Positions 1-8,873 of a DNA stretch of 64,000 bases are shown here, piece after piece. Numbering within the stretch: position 1 is the first letter of the stretch; each line of letters begins with the position of its first letter. The position numbers and the translations under genes are program-made. The notes under the pieces are model-generated. The model had not been told where the DNA came from. It saw nothing but the letters and a program-made list of their open reading frames with translations, and made no database searches. Origin of the DNA: Palsa-892 sp035295845 (GTDB taxonomy: Bacteria > Pseudomonadota > Alphaproteobacteria > Rhizobiales > Xanthobacteraceae); assembly GCA_035295845.1 (NCBI GenBank), contig DATGIF010000019.1, positions 124,001 to 188,000 on the forward strand, in the 5' to 3' direction.

Positions 1-444
1 CGCATCGAAAAGTCCATCGAGCTCAAGGCGCCGGTTTCCCGCGTCTGGAAGGCGCTCACCGATCATCGCGAATTCGGCGCCTGGTTCCGCGTCAAACTCG
101 ACGGGCCGTTCGTGCCCGGCCAGGTTTCGCGCGGGCACATCACCTATCCCGGCTATGAGCAATACAAATGGGAGGCGGTGGTGCAGAAAATGGAACCGGA
201 GCGCTATTTCTCCTTCACCTGGCATCCTTACGCGATCGACCTGAACCGCGATTACTCCAAGGAGTCCTCGACCTTGATCGAGTTCACGCTGGAAAAGACC
301 GCGACGGGAACGCTCCTTCGCTTGGTCGAAACGGGCTTCGACAAGATTCCGGCGGATCGCCGCGCCGAAGCGTTCCGCATGAACGAGCAAGGGTGGGGAA
401 TGCAAATGCAAAACATCGCCAATCATCTCGACCATGCGGCATAG
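1..444 (+). CDS. SRPBCC/AHSA1-type domain protein (5' partial)
   Basis: The reading frame is already open at base 1, so the N-terminus lies outside the window; the visible part is about 147 residues. It begins with the amphipathic pattern IEKSIELKAPVSRVW typical of SRPBCC (START/Bet v1-like) folds and continues with the AHSA1-type features FTWHPYAID and LVETGFDKIP. These proteins bind hydrophobic ligands or act as co-regulators; the ligand cannot be told from sequence. The stop overlaps the start of the following ArsR regulator by 11 bases, the common two-gene arrangement in which ArsR-type repressor and SRPBCC protein are co-transcribed. Confidence 0.85.
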   Translation, partial: RIEKSIELKAPVSRVWKALTDHREFGAWFRVKLDGPFVPGQVSRGHITYPGYEQYKWEAVVQKMEPERYFSFTWHPYAIDLNRDYSKESSTLIEFTLEKTATGTLLRLVETGFDKIPADRRAEAFRMNEQGWGMQMQNIANHLDHAA

Positions 445-769
445 CGAGCTTCGCGCGCTGAAGACGCGCGCATCGGTCTTCGCCGCGCTCGGCGACGAGA
501 CGCGGCTCTCCATTCTCGCGAAGCTCGGCCGCGGCGAGCGGCAGTCGATCGCGCGGCTCACCGCCGGCACGCGCCTCACGCGGCAGGCGGTGACGAAGCA
601 TCTTCGCGTGCTGGCCCATGCCGGCGTCGTGCGCAGCGTTCGCGCGGGGCGCGAGAGCCTGTTCGAGCTGGAGCCGCGGCCGCTCGAGGAGCTGCGCGAT
701 TTTCTCGATCAGGTCTCGAGGCAATGGGACGTGGCGCTCGCGCGATTGAAAGCGCACGTCGAGGATTAG
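434..769 (+). CDS. ArsR-family winged-helix transcriptional regulator
   Basis: A 111-residue protein with a single ArsR helix-turn-helix: FAALGDETRLSILAKL starts the domain and the recognition helix region is RLTRQAVTKHLRVLAHAG, followed by the wing (VVRSVRAGRESLFEL). No CxC or other obvious metal-binding cysteine motif is present, so it is not a classical arsenic sensor. It overlaps the upstream SRPBCC gene by 11 bases, which suggests coupled translation. Members paired with SRPBCC proteins usually repress their own operon; that role is inferred here. Confidence 0.88.
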   Translation: MRHSELRALKTRASVFAALGDETRLSILAKLGRGERQSIARLTAGTRLTRQAVTKHLRVLAHAGVVRSVRAGRESLFELEPRPLEELRDFLDQVSRQWDVALARLKAHVED

Positions 770-774
770 CGTAT

Positions 775-1524
775 TTAGGCGTCAGCCCGCTGCCAGCCGT
801 CGGGCGAAAGCCGCTCCTGCGGCAGGAAGCGGCGCTTGTAATCCATCTTCGGCGAACCCTTGACCCAATAACCGAGATAGACGTGCGGCAGCCCGAGCCG
901 CTGCGCGCGCGCGATGTGGTCGAGGATGAGATACGTTCCGAGCGAGCGGCCGCGGATTTCCGGATCGTAGAACGAGTAAACCATGGAGAGCCCGTCGGCG
1001 AGCACGTCGGTGAGCGCGACCGCGAGCAACGGCCCGTCGCCGCGGCCGGTCAGGGTCGAGTCGGGCCCGCGACGACGATATTCGATGAGCTTTGTATGCA
1101 CGTGGCTGTCCTCGACCATCATCGAATAGTCGAGCACCGTCATGTCGACCATGCCGCCATCGGCGTGGCGCGCGTCGAGATAGGCGCGGAAGAGCGAATA
1201 TTGCTCGGCCGTCGGGCCCGGCGTGCGGGCGTGGCCGATGAGGTCCTCGTTCAACGCGCTCACGCGGCGGAAGGCGCGGGAAGGCTGAAATTCCTGCGCG
1301 AGCACCCGCACGGAAACGCAGGCGCGGCAGGCCTCGCAGGCCGGACGGTAGGCGATCGATTGCGAGCGGCGGAAGCCGCCTTGCGTCAGAATGTCGTTGA
1401 TTTCGCCCGCGCGCTCGCCGACGAGGTGGGTGAACACCTTGCGCTCCTGCTTGCCCGGCAAATACGGGCAGGCGGAAGGGCTCGTCAGAAAAAATTGCGG
1501 GGTGTCGCGCGGTTGCTGGGTCAC
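775..1524 (-). CDS. bpt: Aspartate/glutamate leucyltransferase (Bpt, ATE family)
   Basis: At 249 residues this matches the bacterial Bpt family, which transfers leucine from Leu-tRNA to N-terminal Asp or Glu and so marks proteins for ClpS/ClpAP degradation (N-degron pathway). The N-terminal conserved cysteines and the motif CPYLPGKQERKVFTHL are visible, then the paired-cysteine segment PACEACRACVSVRV. The C-terminal half carries the GNAT-like transferase region (YDPEIRGRSLGTYLILDHI, YLGYWVKGSPKMDYK). It converges with the upstream ArsR gene with only 5 bases between the stop codons. Cytoplasmic enzyme. Confidence 0.93.
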   Translation of the reverse strand: MTQQPRDTPQFFLTSPSACPYLPGKQERKVFTHLVGERAGEINDILTQGGFRRSQSIAYRPACEACRACVSVRVLAQEFQPSRAFRRVSALNEDLIGHARTPGPTAEQYSLFRAYLDARHADGGMVDMTVLDYSMMVEDSHVHTKLIEYRRRGPDSTLTGRGDGPLLAVALTDVLADGLSMVYSFYDPEIRGRSLGTYLILDHIARAQRLGLPHVYLGYWVKGSPKMDYKRRFLPQERLSPDGWQRADA

Positions 1525-1616
1525 GGTCGTTCAACGCCCGGCGGATAAAACCAGATTCTCTATCCCAAGCATTGCGCGCAATTTTGTGTTCGTCAAAGGC
1601 GAATCTAAGTCGATCG

Positions 1617-2147
1617 CTAAACTTTTCCAGGCCGCCTCAGTGCTGCGGCGCGGGAAGCGTTGTTGATCATCACCGTGCCCGTTAAAAAGTCATGCAAGAG
1701 CCGGTGCTGGCGATTGACGAGGCCGACCAGCAGAACAAACGGCGACAATGCGCTCACCGAAACCCAGAAAAAGATCGCATGCACGGCGCCGAGCAGAAAA
1801 TACATCCGGCCGCCGTACCAGGTGCGCAATTCCAGTTCCATCACGCGCATTCCGAGCGTCGCCGATTGCGGCGCCGCGAGGGTGAGCCCGACATAGAGAA
1901 TCGCCCAGATCACGAACACGGGCGACAGCGTCCAGAACAGGAACCAGCCGAGCCCGAACGTGACGAGGCCGAAAATGAAAATAAACAGCGCCAGGAGAAT
2001 GATCGGCCCCACGATCAGCGCCACATCGATGAAAAAAGCGACGACGCGGCGCGGCAACACCCCCTCGAAGCATTCGGGGTTCTTGTCGGGATCGTAGGCG
2101 TCGGGCTTCGGCTCGCCGTTCATGCCGGCGCGTGGAAGTTCGAACAT
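1617..2147 (-). CDS. RDD family membrane protein
   Basis: This 176-residue protein has the RDD signature at the start of its first membrane helix (PRRVVAFFIDVALI) and the conserved closing motif HRLLHDFLTGT. Three to four hydrophobic helices are visible between residues ~34 and ~145. RDD proteins are small inner-membrane proteins; some have been linked to ion exchange, but no substrate can be assigned here. It lies 92 bases downstream of bpt in the same direction and may be transcribed before it. A second methionine (residue 9) is an alternative start. Confidence 0.85.
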   Translation of the reverse strand: MFELPRAGMNGEPKPDAYDPDKNPECFEGVLPRRVVAFFIDVALIVGPIILLALFIFIFGLVTFGLGWFLFWTLSPVFVIWAILYVGLTLAAPQSATLGMRVMELELRTWYGGRMYFLLGAVHAIFFWVSVSALSPFVLLVGLVNRQHRLLHDFLTGTVMINNASRAAALRRPGKV

Positions 2148-2316
2148 GCGCGGTCCCTCGACTTCTCCGCGCTAGACTAGACGAAAGCCCGGTCAACGCA
2201 CAGGGCGGCACGCGGCATTCGTGACCAATTGCCGCGCGAAATAGGCGGCAAAGGGGCGAACCTTATCGCGCGGGTATCGTTAAAGCCGTGATCGGCTTTC
2301 CCGCGGGAGGTTTGCG

Positions 2317-3006
2317 ATGAAACCGTTTGTACCTTCGAAGCGCGAGCTTGTCCGCGCCGCCGGAATTGCGGGCATGGGCCTTGTGGCGGCATCCTTTGGT
2401 GGTCCGGCGCTGAGTGAAGACGCAAAGGAAGAAGTCACGCCACCCGAAGACCTCATGCGCGAGCACGGCGTCCTCGACCGGGCGCTTCTCCTCTACGAGG
2501 AGGCGATCCGCAAGTTTTCGGCAAAGGAGGATTTCAATCCGGCGCTGGTGACGCAGTCCGCCGAGATCATCCGCGATTTCATCAACAACTATCACGAAAA
2601 ATCAGAAGAAGAGCACGTGTTCCCGCGCTTCCGGAAAGCGGGAAAGATGGTCGATCTCGTCGACGCGCTGCAACGGCAGCACAACGCCGGGCGGCAGGTG
2701 ACGGCGACCATTCTCGCGCTCGCCCCCGAAAGCCGACAGGAGGACGGCAGCCGTCCGCAACTAGTGGGCGCGATGCAATCGTTCATAACCATGTACCGGC
2801 CGCACGCGGCGCGCGAGGACACCGATCTCTTTCCGCAGTTGCGCGACGTCGTCTCGTCGAACGAGTTCGATTCGATGGCCGAGGAATTCGAGAAGAAAGA
2901 GCACGAGCTCTTCGGCGAGGACGGTTTCGAAAAGACGGCGCAGAGGGTCGCGGTCCTCGAGATGACAATGGGAATTCACGATCTCAATAAATTCACGCCG
3001 CGCTGA
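2317..3006 (+). CDS. Hemerythrin HHE domain protein with N-terminal export-like segment
   Basis: The 229-residue protein starts after a good ribosome binding site (gcgggaggtttgcg). Residues 1-32 look like an export signal, with basic residues then GIAGMGLVAASFGGPALS. The rest is a four-helix hemerythrin-like domain with the expected metal ligands: MREHGVLDR, NYHEKSEEEHVFPRF, QRQHNAGRQ and PHAAREDTDLFPQL. Such domains bind a di-iron centre used for O2, NO or redox sensing or storage. The export segment suggests a periplasmic location, although it lacks a twin-arginine pair. It is divergent from the RDD gene and convergent with hemB, with a strong terminator downstream. Confidence 0.85.
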   Translation: MKPFVPSKRELVRAAGIAGMGLVAASFGGPALSEDAKEEVTPPEDLMREHGVLDRALLLYEEAIRKFSAKEDFNPALVTQSAEIIRDFINNYHEKSEEEHVFPRFRKAGKMVDLVDALQRQHNAGRQVTATILALAPESRQEDGSRPQLVGAMQSFITMYRPHAAREDTDLFPQLRDVVSSNEFDSMAEEFEKKEHELFGEDGFEKTAQRVAVLEMTMGIHDLNKFTPR

Positions 3007-3138
3007 AGCCTCGCCGATTCGACGAGCTTCCTACCCTTTCGGATAGGACTGCTGTACCAACGTATTTGGGAAGTTCGTTAGGGAGTTTGTCCTAATTTCC
3101 TCGCGGCAAGAAATCCTGACTTGTCTCCTGATGAACTG

Positions 3139-3170
3139 CCCCCGGCGCACCACCGCCGGGGGTTTTCGTT
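3139..3170 (+). terminator. Rho-independent terminator after the hemerythrin gene
   Basis: A perfect 9-bp stem (CCCCCGGCG at 3139-3147 and CGCCGGGGG at 3154-3162) with a six-base loop is followed by TTTTCGTTT. It ends rightward transcription 130 bases after the hemerythrin stop and just before the end of convergent hemB. The long leader between stop and hairpin could instead belong to a small RNA (see findings). Confidence 0.85.
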
Positions 3171-3177
3171 TGAGCGC

Positions 3178-4254
3178 TCAGCCCTCGCGCGCGAGTTTCT
3201 CGGCGGCGCGCGGCGCAAAATAAGTCAGGATGGCGTCGGCGCCCGCGCGTTTGAATGCAAGCAACGTCTCCATCATCGCCTTGTCGCCGTCGATCCAGCC
3301 CGCGCGCGCCGCGCCCTCGATCATCGCGTATTCGCCCGACACCTGATAAACGAGCGTCGGCATGCCGAAGGCCTCGCGCACGCGCCAAAGAATGTCGAGA
3401 TAGGGAAGGCCGGGTTTCACCATCACCATGTCGGCGCCTTCGTCGATGTCGAGCTTTACCTCGCGCAGCGCCTCGTCGCCATTGGCGAAATCCATCTGAT
3501 AAGTGCGCTTGTCGCCCTTGAGTGTGGCGTTCGAGCCGACGGCGTCGCGGAAGGGACCGTAAAAGGCCGAGGCATATTTCGCGGAATAGGCGAGGATCTG
3601 CACGTCGCCGAAACCTTTGTTGTCGAGCGCGCGGCGAATGGCGCCGACGCGGCCGTCCATCATGTCGGAGGGCGCCACCACATCGGCGCCGGCGGCGGCC
3701 AGCACCAGCGCCTGCTGCGCGAGCACATGCACCGTCTCGTCATTGACGATCTCGCCGTCGATGAGAATCCCGTCATGGCCGTGGCTCGTATAGGGATCGA
3801 GCGCGACATCGGCGGCAAGCCCGATTTCCGGAAATTCTTTCTTGATCGCGGTGAGCGCGCGGCAGACGAGGTTGTCTTCGTTCAGTGCCTCGGAGCCGCG
3901 CTCGTCGCGCTGCTTCGGGTCGGTGTTGGGAAAGAGCGCGAGCGCAGGAATTTTCAGCTTCAGCGCGCGCCCGGCCTCGCGCACGGCCTCGTCGACCGAG
4001 AGCCGCTCGACACCGGGCATGGAGGCGACCGGCTCGCGGGTCTTCGTGCCTTCGCAGATGAAGAGCGGCCAGATAAGGTCGTCGGCCGTCAGCGCGTTCT
4101 CGCGCACGAGCCGGCGCGACCAATCGCTCTTGCGGTTGCGGCGCGGGCGGATCTTGAGGTCGAGCTTGTATTTCGCGGCACTCGCCGCTTTCGGATCGGG
4201 CGGGGTGAAGCGGTCGACCGGGCGGTCGCTGCGGCTGAAAATCGACATGACCAA
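3178..4254 (-). CDS. hemB: Delta-aminolevulinic acid dehydratase (porphobilinogen synthase)
   Basis: The 358-residue enzyme condenses two 5-aminolevulinate molecules to porphobilinogen in tetrapyrrole synthesis. The two Schiff-base lysines lie in LAYSAKYASAFYGPF and MVMVKPGLPYLD. The metal-binding loop reads DVALDPYTSHGHDG: the cysteines of zinc enzymes are replaced by Ala, Asp and Asp, the magnesium-dependent type known from Bradyrhizobium HemB. Length is slightly above the usual ~330-350 because of an N-terminal extension rich in charged residues. A third-codon ATG (4248) is an equally good start. Confidence 0.96.
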   Translation of the reverse strand: MVMSIFSRSDRPVDRFTPPDPKAASAAKYKLDLKIRPRRNRKSDWSRRLVRENALTADDLIWPLFICEGTKTREPVASMPGVERLSVDEAVREAGRALKLKIPALALFPNTDPKQRDERGSEALNEDNLVCRALTAIKKEFPEIGLAADVALDPYTSHGHDGILIDGEIVNDETVHVLAQQALVLAAAGADVVAPSDMMDGRVGAIRRALDNKGFGDVQILAYSAKYASAFYGPFRDAVGSNATLKGDKRTYQMDFANGDEALREVKLDIDEGADMVMVKPGLPYLDILWRVREAFGMPTLVYQVSGEYAMIEGAARAGWIDGDKAMMETLLAFKRAGADAILTYFAPRAAEKLAREG

Positions 4255-4443
4255 TCTTATCGCGTTGATGGCGGCGAAGCGAGTGGGGAGGGTGGCTGTC
4301 GCGGCGCGAGGTTAAGGCGCGTCGATCGGCGGGATTTTCACGCGCGCCCATTGATCGAGCGCCGAGTCGGCGCGATATATAACGTCACGTTCGACGCACG
4401 CGTTGCCGATGCAAGCAAAAGATTTTCCGGCGCGGAGATAATC

Positions 4444-6132
4444 ATGGGTTCGCTCATTCTTCTCGATCTCATGGGCGGAGTGGCGCTTCTGCTCTGGGGC
4501 CTGCACATGGTCCAGAGCGGCATCTTGCGCGCGTTCGGCGCGGATCTGCGGCATGTGCTGTCGAAAGCCTTCGGCAACCGCTTCGCCGCCTTCGCCGCCG
4601 GGCTTGGCCTCACCGCCATCCTGCAAAGCAGCACGGCGACGGCGCTGATGACCGCTTCCTTCACCGCCGACGGCATCGTCGGGCTGGTGCCGGCGCTTGC
4701 CATCATGCTCGGCGCCAATGTCGGAACGACCCTCATTGTGCAGGTGCTGTCGTTCAACATGGCGGCGCTGGCGCCGGTGCTGTTCGTGATCGGCCTCATC
4801 GCGTTCAGGAGCGGCGCCGGCACGCGTTTCCGCGATCTCGGCCGGGTGGCGATCGGCCTCGGCTTGATGCTGCTCGCGTTGCACATCCTGCTCGACAGTC
4901 TGGCGCCGGCCGAGCATGCGCCGAGCGTTCGCGCGTTGCTGAACGCGCTCACCGGCGACCCGGTGCTCTGTATTTTGATCGCGGCGGCGCTCACCTGGCT
5001 CGCGCATTCGAGCGTGGCGACGGTGCTCCTCACCATGTCGCTTGCGTATTCGCATTTCATCGCGCCGGTCTCGGCGCTCGCGCTCGTGCTCGGCGCCAAT
5101 CTCGGCAGCGCGTTAAACCCGCTTTTCGAAGGCGGCCATCGCGACGATCTCGCAAGCTACCGGCTGCCGGCGGGCAATCTCTTCAACCGGCTGGTGGGCG
5201 TCGCGCTCGCGCTGCCGTTCCTGCAGCCGATTGCCAACGCCATGCAGAGTTTCCAGCCGGACCTCGCGAAGATGACCGCCGAGTTCCATATCGCCTTCAA
5301 CGTGGCGCTCGCGCTTCTCTTCATCGGCGTCCTCGACGGGCTCGCCGCGCTTTTGGCGAAAGTATTTCCGGCGCGCGCGCTCGCCGCCGATCCTTCGGCG
5401 CCGCGCTATCTCGACGAGACGGCGCTTGCGACCCCGTCACTCGCGCTCGCCGATGCCGCGCGCGAAACGTTGCACATGGGCGATATTGTCGAGGCGATGC
5501 TGCAGAAGATCATGACTGCGCTGATGACCAACGACCGCGCGCTCGTCAACGAAGTTTCGCGCATGGACAATGCGGTCGACCGGCTCGATGAGGCGATCAA
5601 GCTTTACATCACCAAGGTCACGCGCGGCAGCCTCGACGAGCGCGAAAGCCGCCGCGCCACGGAAATCATCTCGTTCGCGATCAACCTCGAGCATATCGGC
5701 GACATCGTCGACAAAAACCTCTGCGAGCTCGCGGCGAAGAAGATCAAGCGCAAGTATCAGTTTTCGAGCGAGGGCGCGGCGGAGCTGGCCGCCTTCCACA
5801 AGCGCGTTCTCGAAAGCCTGCGGATCGCTTTTGGCGTGTTCATGTCGGGGGACGTGGCCGAAGCAAGGAAGCTGATCGCCGAGAAGGCGGAATTGCGCAG
5901 CGCCGAGCTCGCCGCCACCGAGCAGCACCTCGAACGGTTGCGCGAAGGCCGGCCGGAGACGCTGGAGACGACGTCGCTGCACCTCGACGTGCTGCGCGAC
6001 CTCAAGCGCATCCACTCGCATATCACTTCGGTGGCGTATCCGGTGCTCGACGCGACGGGAGAGGCGCCGGCCGCCGCCGAGGAGGAAAAGCCGGTTCCGC
6101 TCTCCGTGCCGGGAACGAAACCAGCGCGCTGA
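4444..6132 (+). CDS. Na/Pi cotransporter family protein with C-terminal PhoU domain
   Basis: The open frame continues far upstream across hemB, but the protein proper begins at this ATG, where MGSLILLDLMGGVALLLWG opens the first membrane segment. The 562-residue product has two inverted Na/Pi-cotransporter repeats, marked by LTAILQSSTATALMTASF and LTWLAHSSVATVLLTMSL, with about eight or nine membrane helices in residues 1-310. A PhoU-like helical domain follows (~residues 340-540, containing SRMDNAVDRLDEAIKLY and FAINLEHIGDIVDKNL). The family imports phosphate with sodium; the PhoU part probably regulates transport. It is divergent from hemB and stands alone. Confidence 0.92.
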   Translation: MGSLILLDLMGGVALLLWGLHMVQSGILRAFGADLRHVLSKAFGNRFAAFAAGLGLTAILQSSTATALMTASFTADGIVGLVPALAIMLGANVGTTLIVQVLSFNMAALAPVLFVIGLIAFRSGAGTRFRDLGRVAIGLGLMLLALHILLDSLAPAEHAPSVRALLNALTGDPVLCILIAAALTWLAHSSVATVLLTMSLAYSHFIAPVSALALVLGANLGSALNPLFEGGHRDDLASYRLPAGNLFNRLVGVALALPFLQPIANAMQSFQPDLAKMTAEFHIAFNVALALLFIGVLDGLAALLAKVFPARALAADPSAPRYLDETALATPSLALADAARETLHMGDIVEAMLQKIMTALMTNDRALVNEVSRMDNAVDRLDEAIKLYITKVTRGSLDERESRRATEIISFAINLEHIGDIVDKNLCELAAKKIKRKYQFSSEGAAELAAFHKRVLESLRIAFGVFMSGDVAEARKLIAEKAELRSAELAATEQHLERLREGRPETLETTSLHLDVLRDLKRIHSHITSVAYPVLDATGEAPAAAEEEKPVPLSVPGTKPAR

Positions 6133-6238
6133 CGTTCGTCCGGGCGTTCGGGCCGGCCGAAAAAGCTCGCCGCTTTGTCGCCCGCCGCGTTGACGGCTTT
6201 CCGGCGCTCTGCCTAATGCTTTAGGCGGGAGAACGCCC

Positions 6239-7378
6239 GTGGACTTCGAGCTTTCCGAAGAGCAGCGCGCCTTTCAGGCAACGGCCCGCCAGTTCGCGCG
6301 CGAGGAATTCGCGCCGCGCGCCAAGGAATGGGACGAGAAATACATTTTTCCGATCGACTCGCTGCGCAAGGCCGCGAGCCTCGGCTTCGGCGGCATGTAT
6401 GTGCGCGAGGACGTGGGCGGCGCCAGCCTCTCGCGCCTCGATGCCGCGATCATCTTCGAGGAGCTGGCGCAGGGCTGCACCTCGACCGCCGCCTATATGT
6501 CGATCCACAACATGGCGACGTGGATGATCGACGGCTTCGGCGGCGAGGAACAGCGCAAGCGCTTCCTGCCGAAGCTCTGCTCGATGGAGCATTGCGCGAG
6601 CTATTGCCTCACCGAGCCCGAAGCCGGCTCCGACGCCGGCAATCTGAAAACGAGCGCGCGCCGCGACGGCGAGCATTACGTGTTGAACGGGAGCAAGGCT
6701 TTCATCTCCGGCGCCGGCAACTCGCACATCTATGTCTGCATGGTGCGCACGGGCGGCCCGGGGCCGTCCGGCATTTCCTGCATCGTGGTGGAGAAGGGAA
6801 CGCCCGGCCTTTCCTTCGGCAAGCAGGAGGTGAAGCTCGGCTGGCACTCGCAGCCGACGGCGATGGTCATCTTCGAGAATTGCCGCGTGCCGGTGGAGAA
6901 CCGCATCGGACCGGAGGGCATCGGCTTCAAGGTCGCGATGGCCGGCCTCGACGGCGGCCGCCTTAACATCGGCGCCTGCTCGCTCGGCGGCGCGCAATTC
7001 TGCCTCGACCGCACCCTCGATTATATGCGCGAGCGCAAGCAATTCGGCGCGCGCCTCGCGGACTTCCAGGCGCTGCGCTTTCAGGTCGCCGACTACGCCA
7101 CCGAGCTGGAGGCGGCGCGGCTCCTGTTGTGGAAGGCGGCGATGAAGGTCGAGGCCAAGGCGCCGGAGGCGACGCGCTACGCTTCGATGGCGAAGCGCCG
7201 CGCCACCGATGTCGGTTTCGAGATCGTCAATGGCTGCCTGCAATTGCACGGCGGCTACGGTTTTCTGCGCGATTTTCCGATCGAGCGCGTGATGCGCGAT
7301 TTGCGCGTGCACCAGATTCTCGAAGGCACCAACGAAATCATGCGCGTGATCGTGAGCCGCGACTTGCTGGGGAATTAG
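6239..7378 (+). CDS. Acyl-CoA dehydrogenase, probably isobutyryl-CoA dehydrogenase
   Basis: The 379-residue protein starts with GTG 6-7 bases after a GGGAG ribosome binding site. It shows the FAD-dependent acyl-CoA dehydrogenase signatures YCLTEPEAGSDAGNLKTSA and QILEGTNEIMR, the latter holding the catalytic glutamate. The neighbours encode 3-hydroxyisobutyryl-CoA hydrolase and 3-hydroxyisobutyrate dehydrogenase, so the natural substrate is most likely isobutyryl-CoA from valine. Substrate assignment rests on context; another short branched-chain acyl-CoA is possible. First gene of a tightly packed operon. Confidence 0.93.
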   Translation: MDFELSEEQRAFQATARQFAREEFAPRAKEWDEKYIFPIDSLRKAASLGFGGMYVREDVGGASLSRLDAAIIFEELAQGCTSTAAYMSIHNMATWMIDGFGGEEQRKRFLPKLCSMEHCASYCLTEPEAGSDAGNLKTSARRDGEHYVLNGSKAFISGAGNSHIYVCMVRTGGPGPSGISCIVVEKGTPGLSFGKQEVKLGWHSQPTAMVIFENCRVPVENRIGPEGIGFKVAMAGLDGGRLNIGACSLGGAQFCLDRTLDYMRERKQFGARLADFQALRFQVADYATELEAARLLLWKAAMKVEAKAPEATRYASMAKRRATDVGFEIVNGCLQLHGGYGFLRDFPIERVMRDLRVHQILEGTNEIMRVIVSRDLLGN

Positions 7379-7386
7379 GAGCAACC

Positions 7387-7809
7387 ATGATCATCGGCGG
7401 CCTTGCTTTTGCCGCGGCCACGGCTTTTGCCGCGGCCGCCGTTTACGTCAACTTCGCCGAGCAGCCGGCGCGGCTCGCGCTCGATCATAAGCCCATGCTC
7501 GTGCAGTGGCAGGAGAGCTACAAGCGGGCGGCGATCATGCAGGCGAGCCTCGCGCTCGTCGCCTGCGTGCTCGGGGTCGTCGCCTATTTCATCAGCCACG
7601 ACTGGCGCTGGCTCGTGGGAGCGGCGCTCAGCATCGCCTCCTGGCCGTGGACCTTGGTCGTCATCAAGCCGGTCAATGACGCGCTCATGACCACGGCGGC
7701 GAACGCCGCCAACAAGAAAACGCGCGAGCTTGTCGAGCGATGGGGCGGGCTGCACGCGGTGAGGAGCGCGCTCGGCCTTGCCGCCGCCTGGTTTATCTGT
7801 GGGCGCTGA
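7387..7809 (+). CDS. DUF1772-like small membrane protein
   Basis: This 140-residue protein has about four hydrophobic segments (AFAAATAFAAAAVYVNF, IMQASLALVACVLGVVAYF, LVGAALSIASWPWTLVVI and the C-terminal GLAAAWFICG). The TLVVIKPVNDAL segment and length fit DUF1772 (anthrone oxygenase-like fold) proteins, a family without clear bacterial function. It begins 8 bases after the dehydrogenase and ends 11 bases before the hydrolase, so it is cotranscribed with the valine genes although no catabolic role is evident. Confidence 0.75.
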   Translation: MIIGGLAFAAATAFAAAAVYVNFAEQPARLALDHKPMLVQWQESYKRAAIMQASLALVACVLGVVAYFISHDWRWLVGAALSIASWPWTLVVIKPVNDALMTTAANAANKKTRELVERWGGLHAVRSALGLAAAWFICGR

Positions 7810-7820
7810 ATTGATCGCGC

Positions 7821-8873
7821 ATGCAGGCTGAGCCGGAAATCCTCTTCGACCGCAAGGGCGCGGCGGGCATCGTCACGCTCAACCGGCCGGCGGCGCTGAA
7901 CGCGATCACGCACAATATGGTGCGGCTGCTTGCCGCCACGCTCGACGCCTGGAAGAACGACGATGCCGTCACCCGCATCGTCATCCGCGCCAATGGGCGC
8001 GCCTTCTCCGCCGGCGGGGATTTGCGCGAAGTGACCGAATGGGGCCGCGCCGGGCGCTATGCCGATGCGCTCGTGTTCTGGCGCGAGGAGTATCTCCTCA
8101 ATGCCGCGATCAAGCGCTACCCGAAGCCGTACGTGGCGCTCGTCGACGGCATTGCCATGGGCGGCGGCGTCGGCGTGTCGGTGCACGGCTCGCATCGCGT
8201 GGCAGGCGACCGCTTCCAGTTCGCCATGCCCGAGGTCGGCATCGGCTTCTTTCCCGACATCGGCGCCACCTGGTTCCTGCCGCGGTTCAAAGGCGAGACC
8301 GGCACCTATTGCGCGCTCACCGGCGAGCGCCTGCGCGCGGCGGATGGCGTTGCCGCCGGCGCCGCGACCCATCGCGTGCGCTCGGAGCGCTTTCCCGATC
8401 TCGTGGAGGCGCTTTGCGGCGACATTTCCGTGGACGCCACGCTCGCGGCCTTTGCCGAGCCCGCGGGCGAAGGGGAGGTGATCGCCAAGCGCCCGCTGAT
8501 CGACCGCCTGTTCGCGGGCGGAAGCATCGAGGAGATTCTCGCTTCGCTCGACGGCGCGGCGAAGGCGGGCGGCGGTGACGCCGAATGGGCCGCCAAGCTT
8601 GCCGCCACCGTTCGCTCAAAATCGCCCACGAGTCTCAGGATCGCGCTAGAACAGGTGCGGCGGGGCAAGAACTGGACGTTCGAGGAATGCATGCGAGCTG
8701 AATTCCGCATCGTGTCGCGCATCATCCGCGAGCCCGATTTCTACGAAGGCGTGCGCGCGGTGATCATCGACAAGGACGATTCACCGCGCTGGAAGCCGGC
8801 GGCGCTTTCCGAGGTGAGCCCCGCGATGGTGGAAGCGCATTTCGCGCCGCTTTCCGAGGAGCTGCCGCTGTGA
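7821..8873 (+). CDS. 3-hydroxyisobutyryl-CoA hydrolase (enoyl-CoA hydratase/isomerase family)
   Basis: At 350 residues this is longer than ordinary crotonases (~260), as expected for the HIBCH branch. The oxyanion-hole segments are visible: AFSAGGDLREVTEWG and DGIAMGGGVGVSVHG, then AMPEVGIGFFPDIGATWFLPR, characteristic of 3-hydroxyisobutyryl-CoA hydrolases, and the C-terminal MRAEFRIVSRII and DDSPRWKPA. It frees 3-hydroxyisobutyrate from CoA in valine degradation, supplying substrate for the dehydrogenase encoded two genes later. Confidence 0.93.
   Translation: MQAEPEILFDRKGAAGIVTLNRPAALNAITHNMVRLLAATLDAWKNDDAVTRIVIRANGRAFSAGGDLREVTEWGRAGRYADALVFWREEYLLNAAIKRYPKPYVALVDGIAMGGGVGVSVHGSHRVAGDRFQFAMPEVGIGFFPDIGATWFLPRFKGETGTYCALTGERLRAADGVAAGAATHRVRSERFPDLVEALCGDISVDATLAAFAEPAGEGEVIAKRPLIDRLFAGGSIEEILASLDGAAKAGGGDAEWAAKLAATVRSKSPTSLRIALEQVRRGKNWTFEECMRAEFRIVSRIIREPDFYEGVRAVIIDKDDSPRWKPAALSEVSPAMVEAHFAPLSEELPL

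Noticed and set aside
3121..4443. Upstream extension of the Na/Pi cotransporter frame
   Set aside because: It runs antisense across all of hemB, has no transporter similarity, and the family N-terminus begins exactly at 4444.
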